DNA of 64,000 nucleotides from Diogma glabrata (lineage: Eukaryota > Arthropoda > Insecta > Diptera > Cylindrotomidae). The notes below the pieces were generated by a model. That model was not told where the DNA came from and made no database searches. It saw only the letters and a program-made list of their open reading frames with translations. A program made the position numbers and the translations under genes. Positions within the stretch are counted from its first letter, which is position 1. Each line of letters opens with the position of its first letter. Shown here one piece after another: positions 10,001 through 20,173 of this stretch. The stretch is from assembly GCA_963693315.1 (NCBI GenBank), contig CAVNZG010001094.1, positions 19,349 through 83,348 on the forward strand. The letters run 5' to 3'.

Positions 10001-11568
10001 TTACGTTCAAGACGTCTAAAATACGTTCGATGTAATGATGGGAAATTAAATGTGTTTGATGATTTTATTCGGTTTTCTTTGGTGGTGGCAGATCGTCCTG
10101 CGTTCCTACATCTCTCGTCGCTTTCTTCGGGCTGTTGTTCGGACTGTGTTGAATCCATCGTTTCAATATATCCATCTCGATCTAGTTCAACATCCACCTC
10201 ATAATCATCCCTATGCTGTAGCTCGCTAATTCTTAAATTTGATGTTCTGGTCGGAACTGGTGTGGACCACAAACGTTCAAACTTCTGACATAAAGTCCGA
10301 AGTTCATCAATAGAATGTATTGTTGCAGCCAGAGTAGCGTTTTTGAGCTCCACACTCAGTCCCTTCCGAGCAATCTCTAGCATTTCACGGTCAGCAAATG
10401 GACGTGCTAAGCGACGGTTTAACGAACCAATCTCCACCAGGTACTCATACACGCTCTCCTTTGACTTTTGTTTGCGGTTCAGAAGAACGCGCAAGATCGC
10501 CTTATCATCAGTAAGCGTACCGAAGGTTTGTAGGAGTCCCTCCCTTAGCACTGGATAGGTCACCACCTCATATTCATGAGTTAAGTTCAAATAGTATCTG
10601 TCGGCAGCCCCCTTGAGATACCGTGGAACGATAGACCTAAGGTCGTCCCAATTCACACGGTCCCTCCTGGCAGCCGCCTCAACTCTGTGAACAAACTCAT
10701 GAACATCAGGAGAGTGACCATCTCCTGTGAAGGTTGGAACCCAATTTGAGTCATAACGACTCAAATTGTTCCAACGAACTCCTCGGTACTCCACTGGTGC
10801 TAACGCTGGAGCCGCGTCACGCCATACCTGAGGTTGGTTGTATGGTGGTGGTGCTGTTAGTGGAGCTTGTGGATAATTTAATGATTGTTGTTGTACCAAT
10901 GCTGGATTGTTGTGTATGTGTTCAGCTTGGAAAGATGGACCCAATAGTGGTATTGCAAGGTCCTCTGCTCTCAAACCTGATTGCTGAAAATAAGCCGGTG
11001 GTAATTGATCTGACCGTCTCTGTTGTTGATGGTTTGGACGATTCAGACTATTTATTGTCTCAGTAATTGGCTGCACTGGGATTGGTGTGGATCTCTCACC
11101 TGGTTGAAAAGCAGGTGAAGCAGATGGAGCAGATAATACTCCTGGTTTATTCTGTATAATTGGACGTGTTGACAGTGATCCTATTATATCCCAAGCGCGT
11201 GACAATTGCGAGATAGCGTAGGTGCGGGCTTCTTGCAAGTCATTGCGAGGACCCAACCTATTCATCCTACCTGTATAATGCAACACTCGATTCGCCAAAC
11301 CATCTAAGAAGGTCTGATTAACCGGTGGTTGAAGTCGACGTACCTGATCTAAAACAACTTGTGCTGCCTGCACCACCGTTTGAGACTCAGCTACCAAGTC
11401 TCTCGCATGAGATACCATTACTGGAACTGCACCATGATCTACGTGGTTTCGCAGTTCCTCTGCCCAATTGACCCCTCTAAAATCCACACCCCGAACCAGA
11501 CATTCGATCTGCAGTTCACTGGATTCCAAACCATAGAACGGATGGTCCACGCCAATGTGACTTGACAT
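6991..11568 (-). CDS. Element 1 Gag-Pol polyprotein, single frame, damaged
   Basis: 1,525 codons. Residues about 260-440 resemble a retrotransposon Gag capsid region. No CCHC zinc knuckle is visible before Pol, which is unusual. The aspartic protease motif LDSGAS is at about 565-570. RT carries YLDD at about 944-947, and RNase H follows with CDAS near 1093. Integrase has its zinc-binding H1299/H1306/C1336/C1339 and the catalytic triad D1369, D1429, E1464. Gag and Pol are fused without a frameshift, unlike element 2. Residues 675-757 are repeated at 758-840 just before the RT core, and the frame ends prematurely in the integrase tail. The start is the first methionine of the open frame, MSSHIGVDHP. 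The product copies the RNA and integrates the DNA in Ty3/Gypsy elements; this copy is probably defective. Confidence 0.9.
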   Translation of the reverse strand: MSSHIGVDHPFYGLESSELQIECLVRGVDFRGVNWAEELRNHVDHGAVPVMVSHARDLVAESQTVVQAAQVVLDQVRRLQPPVNQTFLDGLANRVLHYTGRMNRLGPRNDLQEARTYAISQLSRAWDIIGSLSTRPIIQNKPGVLSAPSASPAFQPGERSTPIPVQPITETINSLNRPNHQQQRRSDQLPPAYFQQSGLRAEDLAIPLLGPSFQAEHIHNNPALVQQQSLNYPQAPLTAPPPYNQPQVWRDAAPALAPVEYRGVRWNNLSRYDSNWVPTFTGDGHSPDVHEFVHRVEAAARRDRVNWDDLRSIVPRYLKGAADRYYLNLTHEYEVVTYPVLREGLLQTFGTLTDDKAILRVLLNRKQKSKESVYEYLVEIGSLNRRLARPFADREMLEIARKGLSVELKNATLAATIHSIDELRTLCQKFERLWSTPVPTRTSNLRISELQHRDDYEVDVELDRDGYIETMDSTQSEQQPEESDERCRNAGRSATTKENRIKSSNTFNFPSLHRTYFRRLERNIRYWRMRKLLRKACISSILSETKDPRPRLTIRILDKNIAGLLDSGASITILGRNSLELLESAGTTYRKYTSCIRTADGTATKILGYIEIPITVNGSTKPMRFHIVPGLREELYLGIDFWEKFGIVPSFVSELTRTELQPLNTHSLTTDQQHELDMIKDSFPSFEVSGLGKTSLVEHVIDVGDNAPVKQRHYPTSPAVQLKVYAELDRMLQMGVIEESNSSWCSPVVLVQKESGNELDMIKDSFPSFEVSGLGKTSLVEHVIDVGDSAPVKQRHYPTSPAVQLKVYAELDRMLQMGVIEESNSSWCSPVVLVQKESGKNRLCIDSRRVNSLTKKDAYPLPLIDGLLGRLNSTKYISSIDLKDAFWQIPLAEASRDKTAFTVPGRPLYQFRVMPFGLCNAPQTMCRLMHKVIPHQYHENVFVYLDDLLVVSSTFQEHMELLSKVSSLLRAAGLTINLKKSKFVLREVKYLGFLVGEDGLRTDPDKVRAVAEYPAPSTVKQIRRLLGMAGWYQRFIPNYASVVSPITDLLKKSSGKLKWTLEAQAAFENLKRLLTTAPVLINPDYNKEFFIRCDASLTGIGSVLYQVDTDGQECPIAFMSKKLNRAQRNYSVSELECLAAILTVKKFRGYVEGHRFTIVTDHSSLKWLMSQKDLSGRLARWSLKLQHMDFTIVHQKGTQNIVPDALSRLYDDTHEELTEALTHHINDIKIDNEGYRHKEYMDMIAKVQSSPKDFPSVKVVDDKLYIRIEPRPDAIPNDVPVWKLWVPKPMTSNMIQKHHDDSTAAHGGVKKTLELLRRLYYWPGMASQVHNYVVSCDTCKQTRATNQILRPPMQYQFETARPWQRVYIDFLGPYPRSTLGNTVLLIVLDHATKFVLLKPLRNATSPKVNAFLRNEVFLTYGVPEFLHSDNGKQFTSRNFQSLLSDFGIKHIRTGVYSPQSNASERVNRSVLAAIRAFIKGQHTKWDSQIGEIAYALRAAVHSATKYSPYYLLFGQHPISDGNTIC
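9052..9549 (-). repeat. 249-bp in-frame tandem duplication inside RT
   Basis: 9052-9300 and 9301-9549 are tandem copies with a period of exactly 249 bp (83 codons), so the frame stays open. I see two differences, a silent-looking C/T at about 9130 versus 9379 and a change that swaps serine for asparagine. The repeated block covers the linker after protease and the first RT strand (ending SSWCSPVVLVQKESG). Confidence 0.95.
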
Positions 11569-14169
11569 TGCGATGGTAAAATTTATAAAATCCAGAATTC
11601 ACAAAAAAAAACGTCAACAACAATAATAAAACCAATTCCAACTAGAAAAAAGGTGGAGTTAATTCGCCCGGAAAAATTCGTCCGATGGAAGTTGTAAAAC
11701 GCAAGGAAATGAAAAAAAACAACGAACGCCCCAATTCAAAAAAACACAAAAACCTTTTTGTAAAAACACCCTTTGTAAAGGAACAAAAAGGAAAGACCAC
11801 CGTCGTACCCAATCTTTGCTGAATCTTTTACAAAAGTTCCTAAAATATTGTATGTGTAAAAATATAATTTATTTATTTAATTTCAGATATACTGAAATAT
11901 ATATATATACCTAAAATTAGTTATTGACGATAGCACCCCTAAAAATATTTATTTATTTTTTAAAAAAAATTGAAAAATAAAAAATATTCAAAAGAATGTT
12001 TATTTATCGGATGCACCGTCTTAACTTTGATTTATTGATTTATTTTTTTAAAAAGATAAAAAATATTTATTTATATCTTGATGTATTGCGTATTTAAAAA
12101 AAATTTATTTATTTAGTTACCTAAAATTAACTTAAATTTAAAAAAATTATTTATTTAATAAAAATTTTATTTAATTAATTTTCAAAAAATTTGTTTTATT
12201 TATTTTATCTTTATTTAATAATATAAGAGATTCCCAAAATCAAGATTCGTCTGGAGACAATTTAAAAAGTAAGTATGGTACAATATCCATTTTGTTCAAA
12301 TTTGAATTCCCGCGTTCGCGAGCCCACTCCAACAATGCATGTGAGAACTGACTAGAAAAGCCCCTAACGACCAGATTCTACAGAACAGTTTCTCCCCAAC
12401 CTAATAAAAACAATCACAACTGTCACGATTTGACACTAGGTCCATTTCTACTGACCCAGTTGTGCTTGTTTAACCTACAAATAAATTACAACTAAACCTA
12501 ATGCGAAAGTTGAAGAACGCTCCCGAGCACCAGACTTCAAATCCTAAACTCTATGAGAAATTGTTTTATTGTAAAACTAAATGGAAAAATGGAAAAGTTT
12601 TTGAATTTGTATGAGGTGAAGCCTCTGATCCTGAAAGCAAAGTATAATTGGTTCTTCTCTTCATTACACCGAAGAAGCCTCTGAGCAAAGAATGGTACTA
12701 CTGGTTTGCACCTAAGTACAAACACAGCAACACCACTCCTCGTCCCTGAGAACTTGCTCGCCGAATGAAGAGAAGAAACCAATGTTCTTCGATCGCATAA
12801 CCCCGGTGGCCATAGGCGATCTAAGAACGACATCAATGTTAAGGGGATAAGCCCCATGGATGGCTTGTTAGGCCTACCGCTGAGAAAGGAGAATTTATAC
12901 ATTAACATAAAGTAAATAATACATAACTTATCCATAATCTAAATAATTTCTTATTTAAAAATGCTAAATCGAAACATGAAATATATAATATGTGTTAATA
13001 AAGTTTTACATGAAATTAATTAAATTTAATCTTCAGACTAGATAATAAATTGGTAATTTATATTATAAAAAAAATTACGATTATTTTAAATTTAAAACTA
13101 AGTTTACTAATTTTTAAGTTATTAATTCTAATATATTTGTTCAGGTCAAATTTTCATCGCTTTATTTATTGTATTCAAAACAAAAATAAATGTTAGCTAA
13201 AAATAATTATTTCTATATTTATCTTATTTTTTAAATTAATCGCAATAAAAAATAATTTTAAAAATGGTGGTAACTAAAATGGACTCATACGAGATATGTA
13301 TACGTACGTCAGCGGATCAATATGATGACAAATGTGGAGATATTGATTTGGATCCGGCTCACTCTATAAAGTTAATGGGAATTAATTATTTTCAATTATA
13401 CTTCTATAAACACAGACCAATAATACTTTGATAGTAGTGACGAAAGATTTAAACTTATATAAAATTGTCGAAAAACTGTTTGGTCAATGTTAACTTTTAT
13501 TACGTTAATAACATCCTAAAACTCATAAAAACATGACTTAACCACAAAAAATTCTTTCGCCAAACGAATTGTGTTGCAATAGGAAACCTACCTAGATTTT
13601 CAGGTTTGACATAAATTATTTTGTATATATATATGAGATACACAAAATAATTCATGTACAAATCATAAAATCTAATAAGGCGTATTGCAATAGAAGTCGT
13701 TTTGGCCAAAAATGAACATTATATTAGCCAAAATAAAAATATTTCAACATTTCCGTATAAGTTCAAAAGTTTATAGAACTGTAATGAGACATGTTCTATT
13801 GACATCCACTCCATAGTGTGAATAATACACAAATCAATACCTCGAAATTGTAACTCACATTAAACCAATGACGAATATGGGGATCGCGTATGAGTGCATT
13901 GAAAAAAAGCTAGCTAAACATTTACTAAATCTAACCATAATCAAAAAAAACATACAATTAATTTCATAATCCAAAAAATAAGTCAACAAAAAAACCAATA
14001 CTGGTTTTACCCAAAAATTACAAAAATTTATAATAATATTATATGAATATCTTTGCCAAACCAAACCGGTTTGACAACCAACGCCTAAAACTGCGCCAAA
14101 AATATACAAAATCATTAATTATTTACTCATATAATTCAAATATAAAAAAAACCCTTACAAAGCCACAGG
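11569..14169 (-). other. Element 1 leader (5' UTR), 2.6 kb
   Basis: The long non-coding stretch between primer site and Gag. It has AT low-complexity blocks rich in ttattta at 11850-12240 and 12950-13260. Between them is a less AT-rich block at about 12290-12900 containing a strong stem-loop. A 132-codon minus-strand frame (12537-12935) lies there; it has no recognisable domain, and I regard it as unproven. Element 2 has a leader of similar length and layout. Confidence 0.6.
12647..12783 (-). promoter_or_regulatory. Long stem-loop in element 1 leader
   Basis: Arms at 12647-12665 and 12764-12783 pair over about 19 bp with one extra A (ATTGGTT-CTTCTCTTCATT with AATGAAGAGAAGAAACCAAT), enclosing roughly 100 nt. 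Position in the leader suggests an RNA structure for packaging or translation; that role is inferred. Confidence 0.7.
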
Positions 14170-14187
14170 TCTTTGTTTCGGCTGCCA
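14170..14187 (-). promoter_or_regulatory. Candidate primer binding site, element 1
   Basis: Directly after the 5' LTR on the minus strand comes ac, then TGGCAGCCGAAACAAAG. The TGG would pair with a tRNA CCA end. I cannot name the tRNA. Confidence 0.55.
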
Positions 14188-14189
14188 GT

Positions 14190-15283
14190 TATTGCGAGTG
14201 CCACTGTAGGTGGCTTGAACTTTTATACACAACAATTTTACTACTTCAAGAAAAAATAAAAATATAACTAACCTACGGATTGTAACGATCACCCTCACAC
14301 AAATCTGAATTTAGGAATCTCTTAAAATACTTATTCCTAATCTGACATTTCAATAGTTAAACTTCGGAATTAATTAATAATATATATATATAAAAACAAA
14401 TAAACTTATCTTCTATGTAATCGATGTGATGCCTTCTATCCTTTCCAGATTGCCTTCGTTGTTTTCTTTCCCTTCACCAGCAAAAAATCCATTTGGAAAT
14501 ATAGCTTTTAATTCACTTAACATATGTGCAAAAAAACCAGACTTAATTTTGTTAAATTCCTTCGATATTGAGAATTTTCATCAAACATCTTTTCTTTACC
14601 TTCCTTAAATAGTTTTATAGCTTGTTTACCTTTTCTCATTAAATTATTTGTAAATATATTAAAATGTTCATTTGTGTGTAATATATACATTTGATCCTCA
14701 CATTTAGAATAAATCAAACGTAATCTTTGATATGTATCAATTTATTATTTTATTTTTAATTCCAGACACTTATAATTAAAAACACACTATTCAAACTTTC
14801 ATAAAACATTTTTGTGTTTAAATATAACATTACAAAAATTTGTTTTTGATATAATTATCAATGAACTTATTTTTTTCTAAACATGATTGCATGAACAAAC
14901 TTTGACTAGATGTCATCTTTTGAAAAACTAAAACCGGAATGAATTTTTATTTAAATCAAACTTTTAACATAGAAAACTCATTCAATCCAAAAATGTGATT
15001 TTTTGTTTTACATCTTCAATCAAAAAATCAAATCGTGTAATACCAAAGATTCAACAAAAATTAGCAACGACATCTGTTCGTTAGAATTGGAAATAAAATT
15101 GAGTACGTTCGTTTGTTTTTTATAGTATATTCGAAATTTAACTAGCCGTTAAGTATTAGAAAATTTTAAAATGATTATTAATGTAAAAAATGAACTGAAA
15201 CTAATGAAATACATTTTTATTGAATTAGAAAAAGAAGATGAATTGGTTTTATTGTTGTTTAGGCGCATATAGCGGACGTTACA
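14190..15283 (-). repeat. Element 1, 5' LTR
   Basis: 1,094 bp, same length as the other LTR. In the minus direction it should hold promoter and polyadenylation signals. No intact protein-coding frame is expected here; frames of 60-66 codons are mirrored in both LTRs. Confidence 0.92.
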
Positions 15284-15403
15284 AAGCCCTAAGGTATACG
15301 TCATCTTCATCCAAGTGGCAATAATTGTTGGTAACTTGAACTAAAGCCTCAAAACTAACAAATGTTATTATCTTTAAAAAAGGTAAGGTTCATTCTTATA
15401 TTT
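15284..15403. other. 120-bp spacer between elements 1 and 2
   Basis: Unique sequence separating two retrotransposons in the same orientation. Its last four bases, ATTT, are the target duplication of element 2. Confidence 0.85.
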
Positions 15404-15417
15404 TGTAATGAAGCGCT

Positions 15418-15441
15418 TTCTTATTGGCGAACCAATAAGAA
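15418..15441 (-). promoter_or_regulatory. UUCG tetraloop hairpin at LTR edge
   Basis: TTCTTATTGG, CGAA, CCAATAAGAA: a perfect 10-bp stem. On the element's sense RNA the loop is UUCG, a very stable tetraloop. It lies 14 nt from the U5 end of the LTR; the second copy is at 27694-27717. An RNA-processing role is inferred only. Confidence 0.75.
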
Positions 15442-15677
15442 GGACATAGCAGGAAGCGTACCTAGCGAGATTGATTTTCAAGCCCCAAACTAGCTTCAGA
15501 CCATGGGAACGATAAAGTAACCCTGCTACTTCAGCACAAATACAGACATGTACGCTATTCACGAAAATTTGCAGAAATGGAAAGAAATACAAGTGGAAAA
15601 ACGAAGACTCTGGCGACCCCATTGGCGAAAGACCCACGATCAACACGTCCAACCCCTACGTTCACTCACATATGCCC

Positions 15678-15754
15678 ACACACACACACTCCCACACGCA
15701 CACACACACACACACACGCTCACACATACACACACACACACTCACACCCCTTTA
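15678..15754. repeat. CA/GT microsatellite in LTR
   Basis: Interrupted (CA)n tract; the matching copy in the 5' LTR is at about 27954-28030. Frames across it (THTHTH) are artefacts. Confidence 0.9.
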
Positions 15755-15954
15755 TCATTATGGCCGTAATAATGAAATAAATTTACTCACCCCATGATTA
15801 AGCCCCGTCCTCCTATTCGAATTCCATCAGCCCTCCATCAGCACGTTGTTCATGTTTGGAAATACCCCAAAATTACTTGGTATAAAAACAAATGTTGAAT
15901 GACTTTGCACGTACGAACGTTGTATCAAACTGGTAGGTAGAAACGTTCAATAAA

Positions 15955-16600
15955 CTAGCAATCGTTGAATACTTTGTTGAATCAAAACGGTAGGTAGAAA
16001 CGTTATAAAAAAACTGGTATGATTTTGTTGAATCAAAAAAAAATATTGTAATTGATGAAAACTATTGTTGACTTTGTTGAATCAAGATGATAAGAAGAAA
16101 CGTTATATAAATTTTGTTGAATCAAAAGAAAGTATTGTAATTGATGCAAAATTTTGTTGAATCAAAAAATGATGTGATTGAGGTAAAGTATTGTTGGATC
16201 AAAAATGATACAATGGATGTAAAATATTGCTGAATCAAAAATGGTGTAATGGAGGTAAAATTATGGTTGAATCAATAATGATGTAATTGTTGTAAAAGAT
16301 GGTTGGATCAAAAACGAGGTAATTGTTGTAAAATATGGCTGAATCCAAAACGATGTAATTGTTGTAAAATATGGTTGAATCGAATAATGATATAATTGAT
16401 GCAAAATATGGTTGAATCCAAGACGATGTAATTGTTGTAAAATATGGTTGGATCACATAAAGATGTAATTGTTGAAAAATATGGTTGAACCAAAAACGAT
16501 GTAATTGTGGTAAAATATGGTTGAAACAAATATGATGCAATTGATGCAAAATTTTGTTGACTCAAAAATAATAAGTAGGAACGTTATATAAGCTTGCAGT
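15955..16600. repeat. Array of ~16 units of 36-37 bp in 3' LTR
   Basis: Units of the form tatggttgaatc-aaaacgatgtaattgttgtaaaa recur every 36-37 bp, with about sixteen ttgaatc/ttggatc cores between 15965 and 16560. The spacing is regular while the spacer diverges. The copy in the 5' LTR is at about 28231-28876. It could be a protein-binding array (enhancer or insulator) in the promoter-bearing LTR. Confidence 0.85.
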
Positions 16601-17214
16601 CATCAGCGTTAAACATTTAAACCACAGTAGCAATAGCAAGATTCGGACGTCAAAGTGGCGTTGAAAAATATGAAAATATAACCAAAGTCTAACCTTTGAG
16701 ATCAGGTAATGTTAGCAAAAGGTGGACTTCAAAGTTGCATTACAGTATGGTTGAAATACGTTGGTTACAGCACAAATTTCTATTAAATGTTGCGTTGAAC
16801 AATATTTGAAGCACAGAGGTGGTAAAAATCACAATTAATTGTTACGTTGCATATTATTTGAAGCACAGTAGTGGTAAAAATCACCATTAAATGTTGCATT
16901 GAAATATATTAGTTATAGTTGCATGCGTAGAAAATACCAGGCAACAACTTGGTAAAAAAAAATGCCCGTTGAAAAATTTTGAACCACGCAAAAATCGGTA
17001 TATATCAAAAAAAAATTCGTTGCAAACAGTTGACAATGATGACCCCAAAATATTGCACAGAACTGCGTTGCAAAAGTGGGGACTGATGACGTAACAACGG
17101 TATATCAATACTATGTTGCACAAGTTGAAATAATTATCACAGATGTGGCGCTTCCTTAATTTTGGTTTGATGCAAGCCCCATTTTAATCCAGAGGAAATA
17201 CAATTATTGGTATA

Positions 17215-17745
17215 TAAAATTATTATGAATAATCAAACTAGGTATTTTTGTTTTTGTTTGTTCCATAAGCACATTATAATCAAAGAAATTGTTCTAAATT
17301 AAGTAAATATTCTTCACAAAACACAGATTTACATAATCACTACTGGTTAAGTGCATTTCTAAATTAAAATAATAATACTCCAAATAATTACTAGTAACGG
17401 TACAGAAATTGTTCTATTTATGTTTAAATTAAACTTCACAAAACACAACTTATGTTCTTATGTTATTAATACTAGTTATGTGCAAGGCTTATTAAAATAA
17501 TACTAATCAAACTGGTAGATTTTGCTTGAGTTCAGTAAACACTTTATAATCAACAGTAAACTGTTCCTAATTAATGAAATATTCATCACAAAACACAGAT
17601 TGACTTTTTACTACTGGATATGAGCATCCATCATGATCCTACTAATAATCAAACTAAATACTAATGGCGGTACATAAATTGTTCCAATAAGTTAATAAAT
17701 TAATTTTCACTAAACACCGCGGACGTTGTCACTACTCGTTGGGTG
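17215..17745. repeat. Four degenerate 120-150-bp repeats in 3' LTR
   Basis: A pattern of aattgttc, then ttcacaaaacaca, then actactggttatgtgca recurs near 17288, 17406, 17565 and 17685. The same region in the 5' LTR is about 29491-30021. Confidence 0.7.
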
Positions 17746-19379
17746 ACCTTCTCATCATCATTATCATAGCCAACCTATTTTGTTTGGTTGCGGTTTCGTA
17801 GGAATTGACATCACATGCAAGGTTTTCCTCGCATATAATAAATTAACACAATACACAAATAAAATTCTTTTTGGTTTTCCAGTTGTCCGTGACCTTGACC
17901 ACGCCCTGTATTATGGACACACAAAAGAAAAACTAGCTAGACTGGTGTAGGACTAATTTTCTAATCATCCGTTCGAAATGGTGCAATCACATGGATTTTA
18001 TCGTATTACTTATTGATTGACCTTAGGGGTTATCACTAAAAATTAGCTATCCCGTTACTGAAATTGTAATTCTACCACACTAGTCATATTAATAATCTAT
18101 TGAATCATACCTGATACTCCGAAATTTCTTTTGTGGTAATTGTGATCGATCTCGTCAAAATTTCCTTCTTTTCCCTGCAATTCACGCTTTTCAATTATCG
18201 GATATAACTATCCATAACCCAATTCCACTGGATGAATCCCTTTTTCCGGCCGTTATTATCCAACAAAGAATATAAAAGAGTTCCACGTCCACAAAATAAC
18301 ACAATTCTCTACACCACCGATTTCAATCTGTCAAAAATTAATGTATAATATCCGGCTAAATCACAATAGCCAAAACTGAAATTAAACTAATTTCTTTTTT
18401 TTTTAAGCGACGTCAAACACAAAAATGAAAAGGTAGCAGATTTTGACGTGCACTATACGAAATGTTAATTGGACTAAGAGAGAGAATAAGTTACCGTGCT
18501 CATTATATAGTCAAATTTTTAATCTCGCAGTAACTCGAATAAAGTATTTAGATGGGAGATAATTAATTTACATCAGATTTTCAAATTATTGGGAACTTAT
18601 TATAGTTCACAAAACCGTTTACTATTTGATAATATTGTACGAGAATAAGGTTGGGATACAGAATATTTCTGACACATCCATAATATTTATAATTGAATCC
18701 AAAATGAATTAAATGCAGATGCGATCAATGTTATGATGTTTGGACATTTATTAAACTACACTCTACTATATCAGCACAGTGAAGTTCAGTTTAATAACGG
18801 AAGGATTGTTTAAAGCAAAACACTCATACAAAGATAAATCAAATGTTTAACAAAGCAAAAATAGTAATTCGTTGTATGTTGACGATTGGAAACAAAATAC
18901 ACGTAGCCGTTATGAGGTTTTGAAAATTTCGTTGTTTCATTACGGTTTGTGTTTTAGAAAAAAATTCAAACCCAAGTAGTATGGCGAGAACAGTCGAATG
19001 GAAATATAGCGCGCGTCAATTTTAGTGTGTGGTAAGATTAAATTCTGATTAAAGTTTAGCGGTTATACGGATGATGATTAAAGAAAATTATCAATTAATT
19101 CAAATTAACCAATATTATATTATATTAATGAATAAATAAATCAGGGTAATTAGTGCCATTTTCCCTCTCCTATACGTCCGTCCACCCACTGCAGATTTAG
19201 TCAGATTTTAAGAAATATAAGGAAACTATGGGTTAAGGAAACTACATGAAATATGACTATTGATGACGAAGGGATGAGAATCTATTACAAGTGGTACAGA
19301 TTAATATAAGGAACAACAACTAAGGAAACTGCGACTGTAATACACTGCGTTCTGACATTATGCCAGACTATCCATTACA

Positions 19380-20173
19380 GAACAAGTGCTTTTTGGACGA
19401 ACACCTACGACCAAAAAGAAGTTGAAAAAGGCATAGGCTGGTCGCCAATAGACCTTGTATATACATATTAGCTTGGTGAAGCACCTCGACGTACCACAGA
19501 TTAGCAATCAATGCGATCAGTATTACAAACTTAGTCTTAGCAGAAACAAAGTAACAAAATATCTAAGAATATACAAAAAAAAACTTTTGGGAGGGGTATC
19601 GATAAAATCAGTATTCTACTCTATTGCAAGCGGTGGATAACTAAAATCTTCCAGACCCAATTTCGGGCAGATCTGGGGGTTCCCGAGACTCTAAAGTCAC
19701 AATAAAAATTGATTCAATCTGCTACAGATCGAAAGGAAAAAACACCGTGGGACCGACTTCTTTAATGAAACATCCGACACAATTTCGTTTTTTTTTTTTT
19801 TTTTTTTTACGTTATGCAGGCTCGCAACCCACACCTGAACTAACACGAGTCTCATGCGTCTCCGACTCGCTAGCCGGGCCACACTGTTGTACGCTTCCGT
19901 CCAAGTGACTCGGAAGGTTGTTCATATAGATTCAAGGTAACCAACTGAACCAAATTCAAATACGTTCAATCACGGAATTTGCACTCATAAATAGTCAAAA
20001 CAGAAAAAAAAATGTTGAAACAAGACCCGAACACCACAGCTGATACACGCTTACTGAACTGTGAATTCAAGACGAAACCACCCTCATATGATCGTCGATA
20101 CTCTTGACTTACAATGGCGGTAAAACACAAGCGAAAGTCACCAACATAGTGACAAAAGAAGTTATCACCGATA
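19380..20173 (-). other. Element 2 3' non-coding region
   Basis: About 0.8 kb between the Pol stop and the 3' LTR. It contains a T run (A run in sense) at about 19787-19808 and one copy of a paired motif at 19648-19700. No env-like frame: no frame here carries a signal peptide and membrane anchor. Confidence 0.7.
19648..19703 (-). repeat. Paired motif, copy downstream of pol
   Basis: CTTCCAGACCCAATTTCGGG and following bases (about 55 bp) are about 80% identical to 25756-25810. The two copies flank gag-pol, about 0.5 kb outside each end, in the same orientation. Confidence 0.75.

Larger units (their letters stand above)
5232..15283 (-). mobile_element. Element 1: Ty3/Gypsy LTR retrotransposon, 10.05 kb
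   Basis: Two direct repeats of 1,094 bp (5232-6325 and 14190-15283) bound an internal region with one minus-strand Gag-Pol frame in the order Gag, protease, RT, RNase H, integrase. That order places it in Ty3/Gypsy (Metaviridae). The 5' LTR is therefore the right-hand one. The LTRs differ at one position that I could find (T at 5367, A at 14325), so insertion is recent. The flanking four bases (aaac on the left, aagc on the right) match at three of four positions, so no clean duplication is present. Two lesions, an in-frame duplication in RT and a frameshift in the integrase tail, make this copy probably unable to mobilise itself. Confidence 0.93.
15404..19379 (-). repeat. Element 2, 3' LTR (3,976 bp)
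   Basis: Contains, from left, a UUCG-type hairpin, a CA microsatellite, an array of about sixteen 36-37-bp units, four degenerate 120-150-bp repeats, and AT-rich DNA. Frames inside (for example 92, 104 and 85 codons) are repeat-derived or unsupported. The sequence next to its inner edge (19380 onward) is not pyrimidine-rich on the plus strand, so no obvious polypurine tract is seen. Confidence 0.94.

Noticed and set aside
10734..11066. 110-codon plus-strand frame
   Set aside because: Antisense shadow of the Gag part of element 1.
12537..12935. 132-codon frame in element 1 leader as a gene
   Set aside because: No recognised domain, and it covers a strong stem-loop; kept only as a remark under the leader.
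5232..15283. Clean target duplication for element 1
   Set aside because: Flanks aaac and aagc match at only three of four bases; not claimed as a duplication.
15548..16565. Frames rich in TH repeats and in YNNY-type repeats (also at 27824-28841)
   Set aside because: Translations of the CA microsatellite and of the 36-37-bp array.
15955..16600. CRISPR-like array
   Set aside because: Units are tandem and the spacers are diverged copies of one another, in a eukaryotic retrotransposon LTR.
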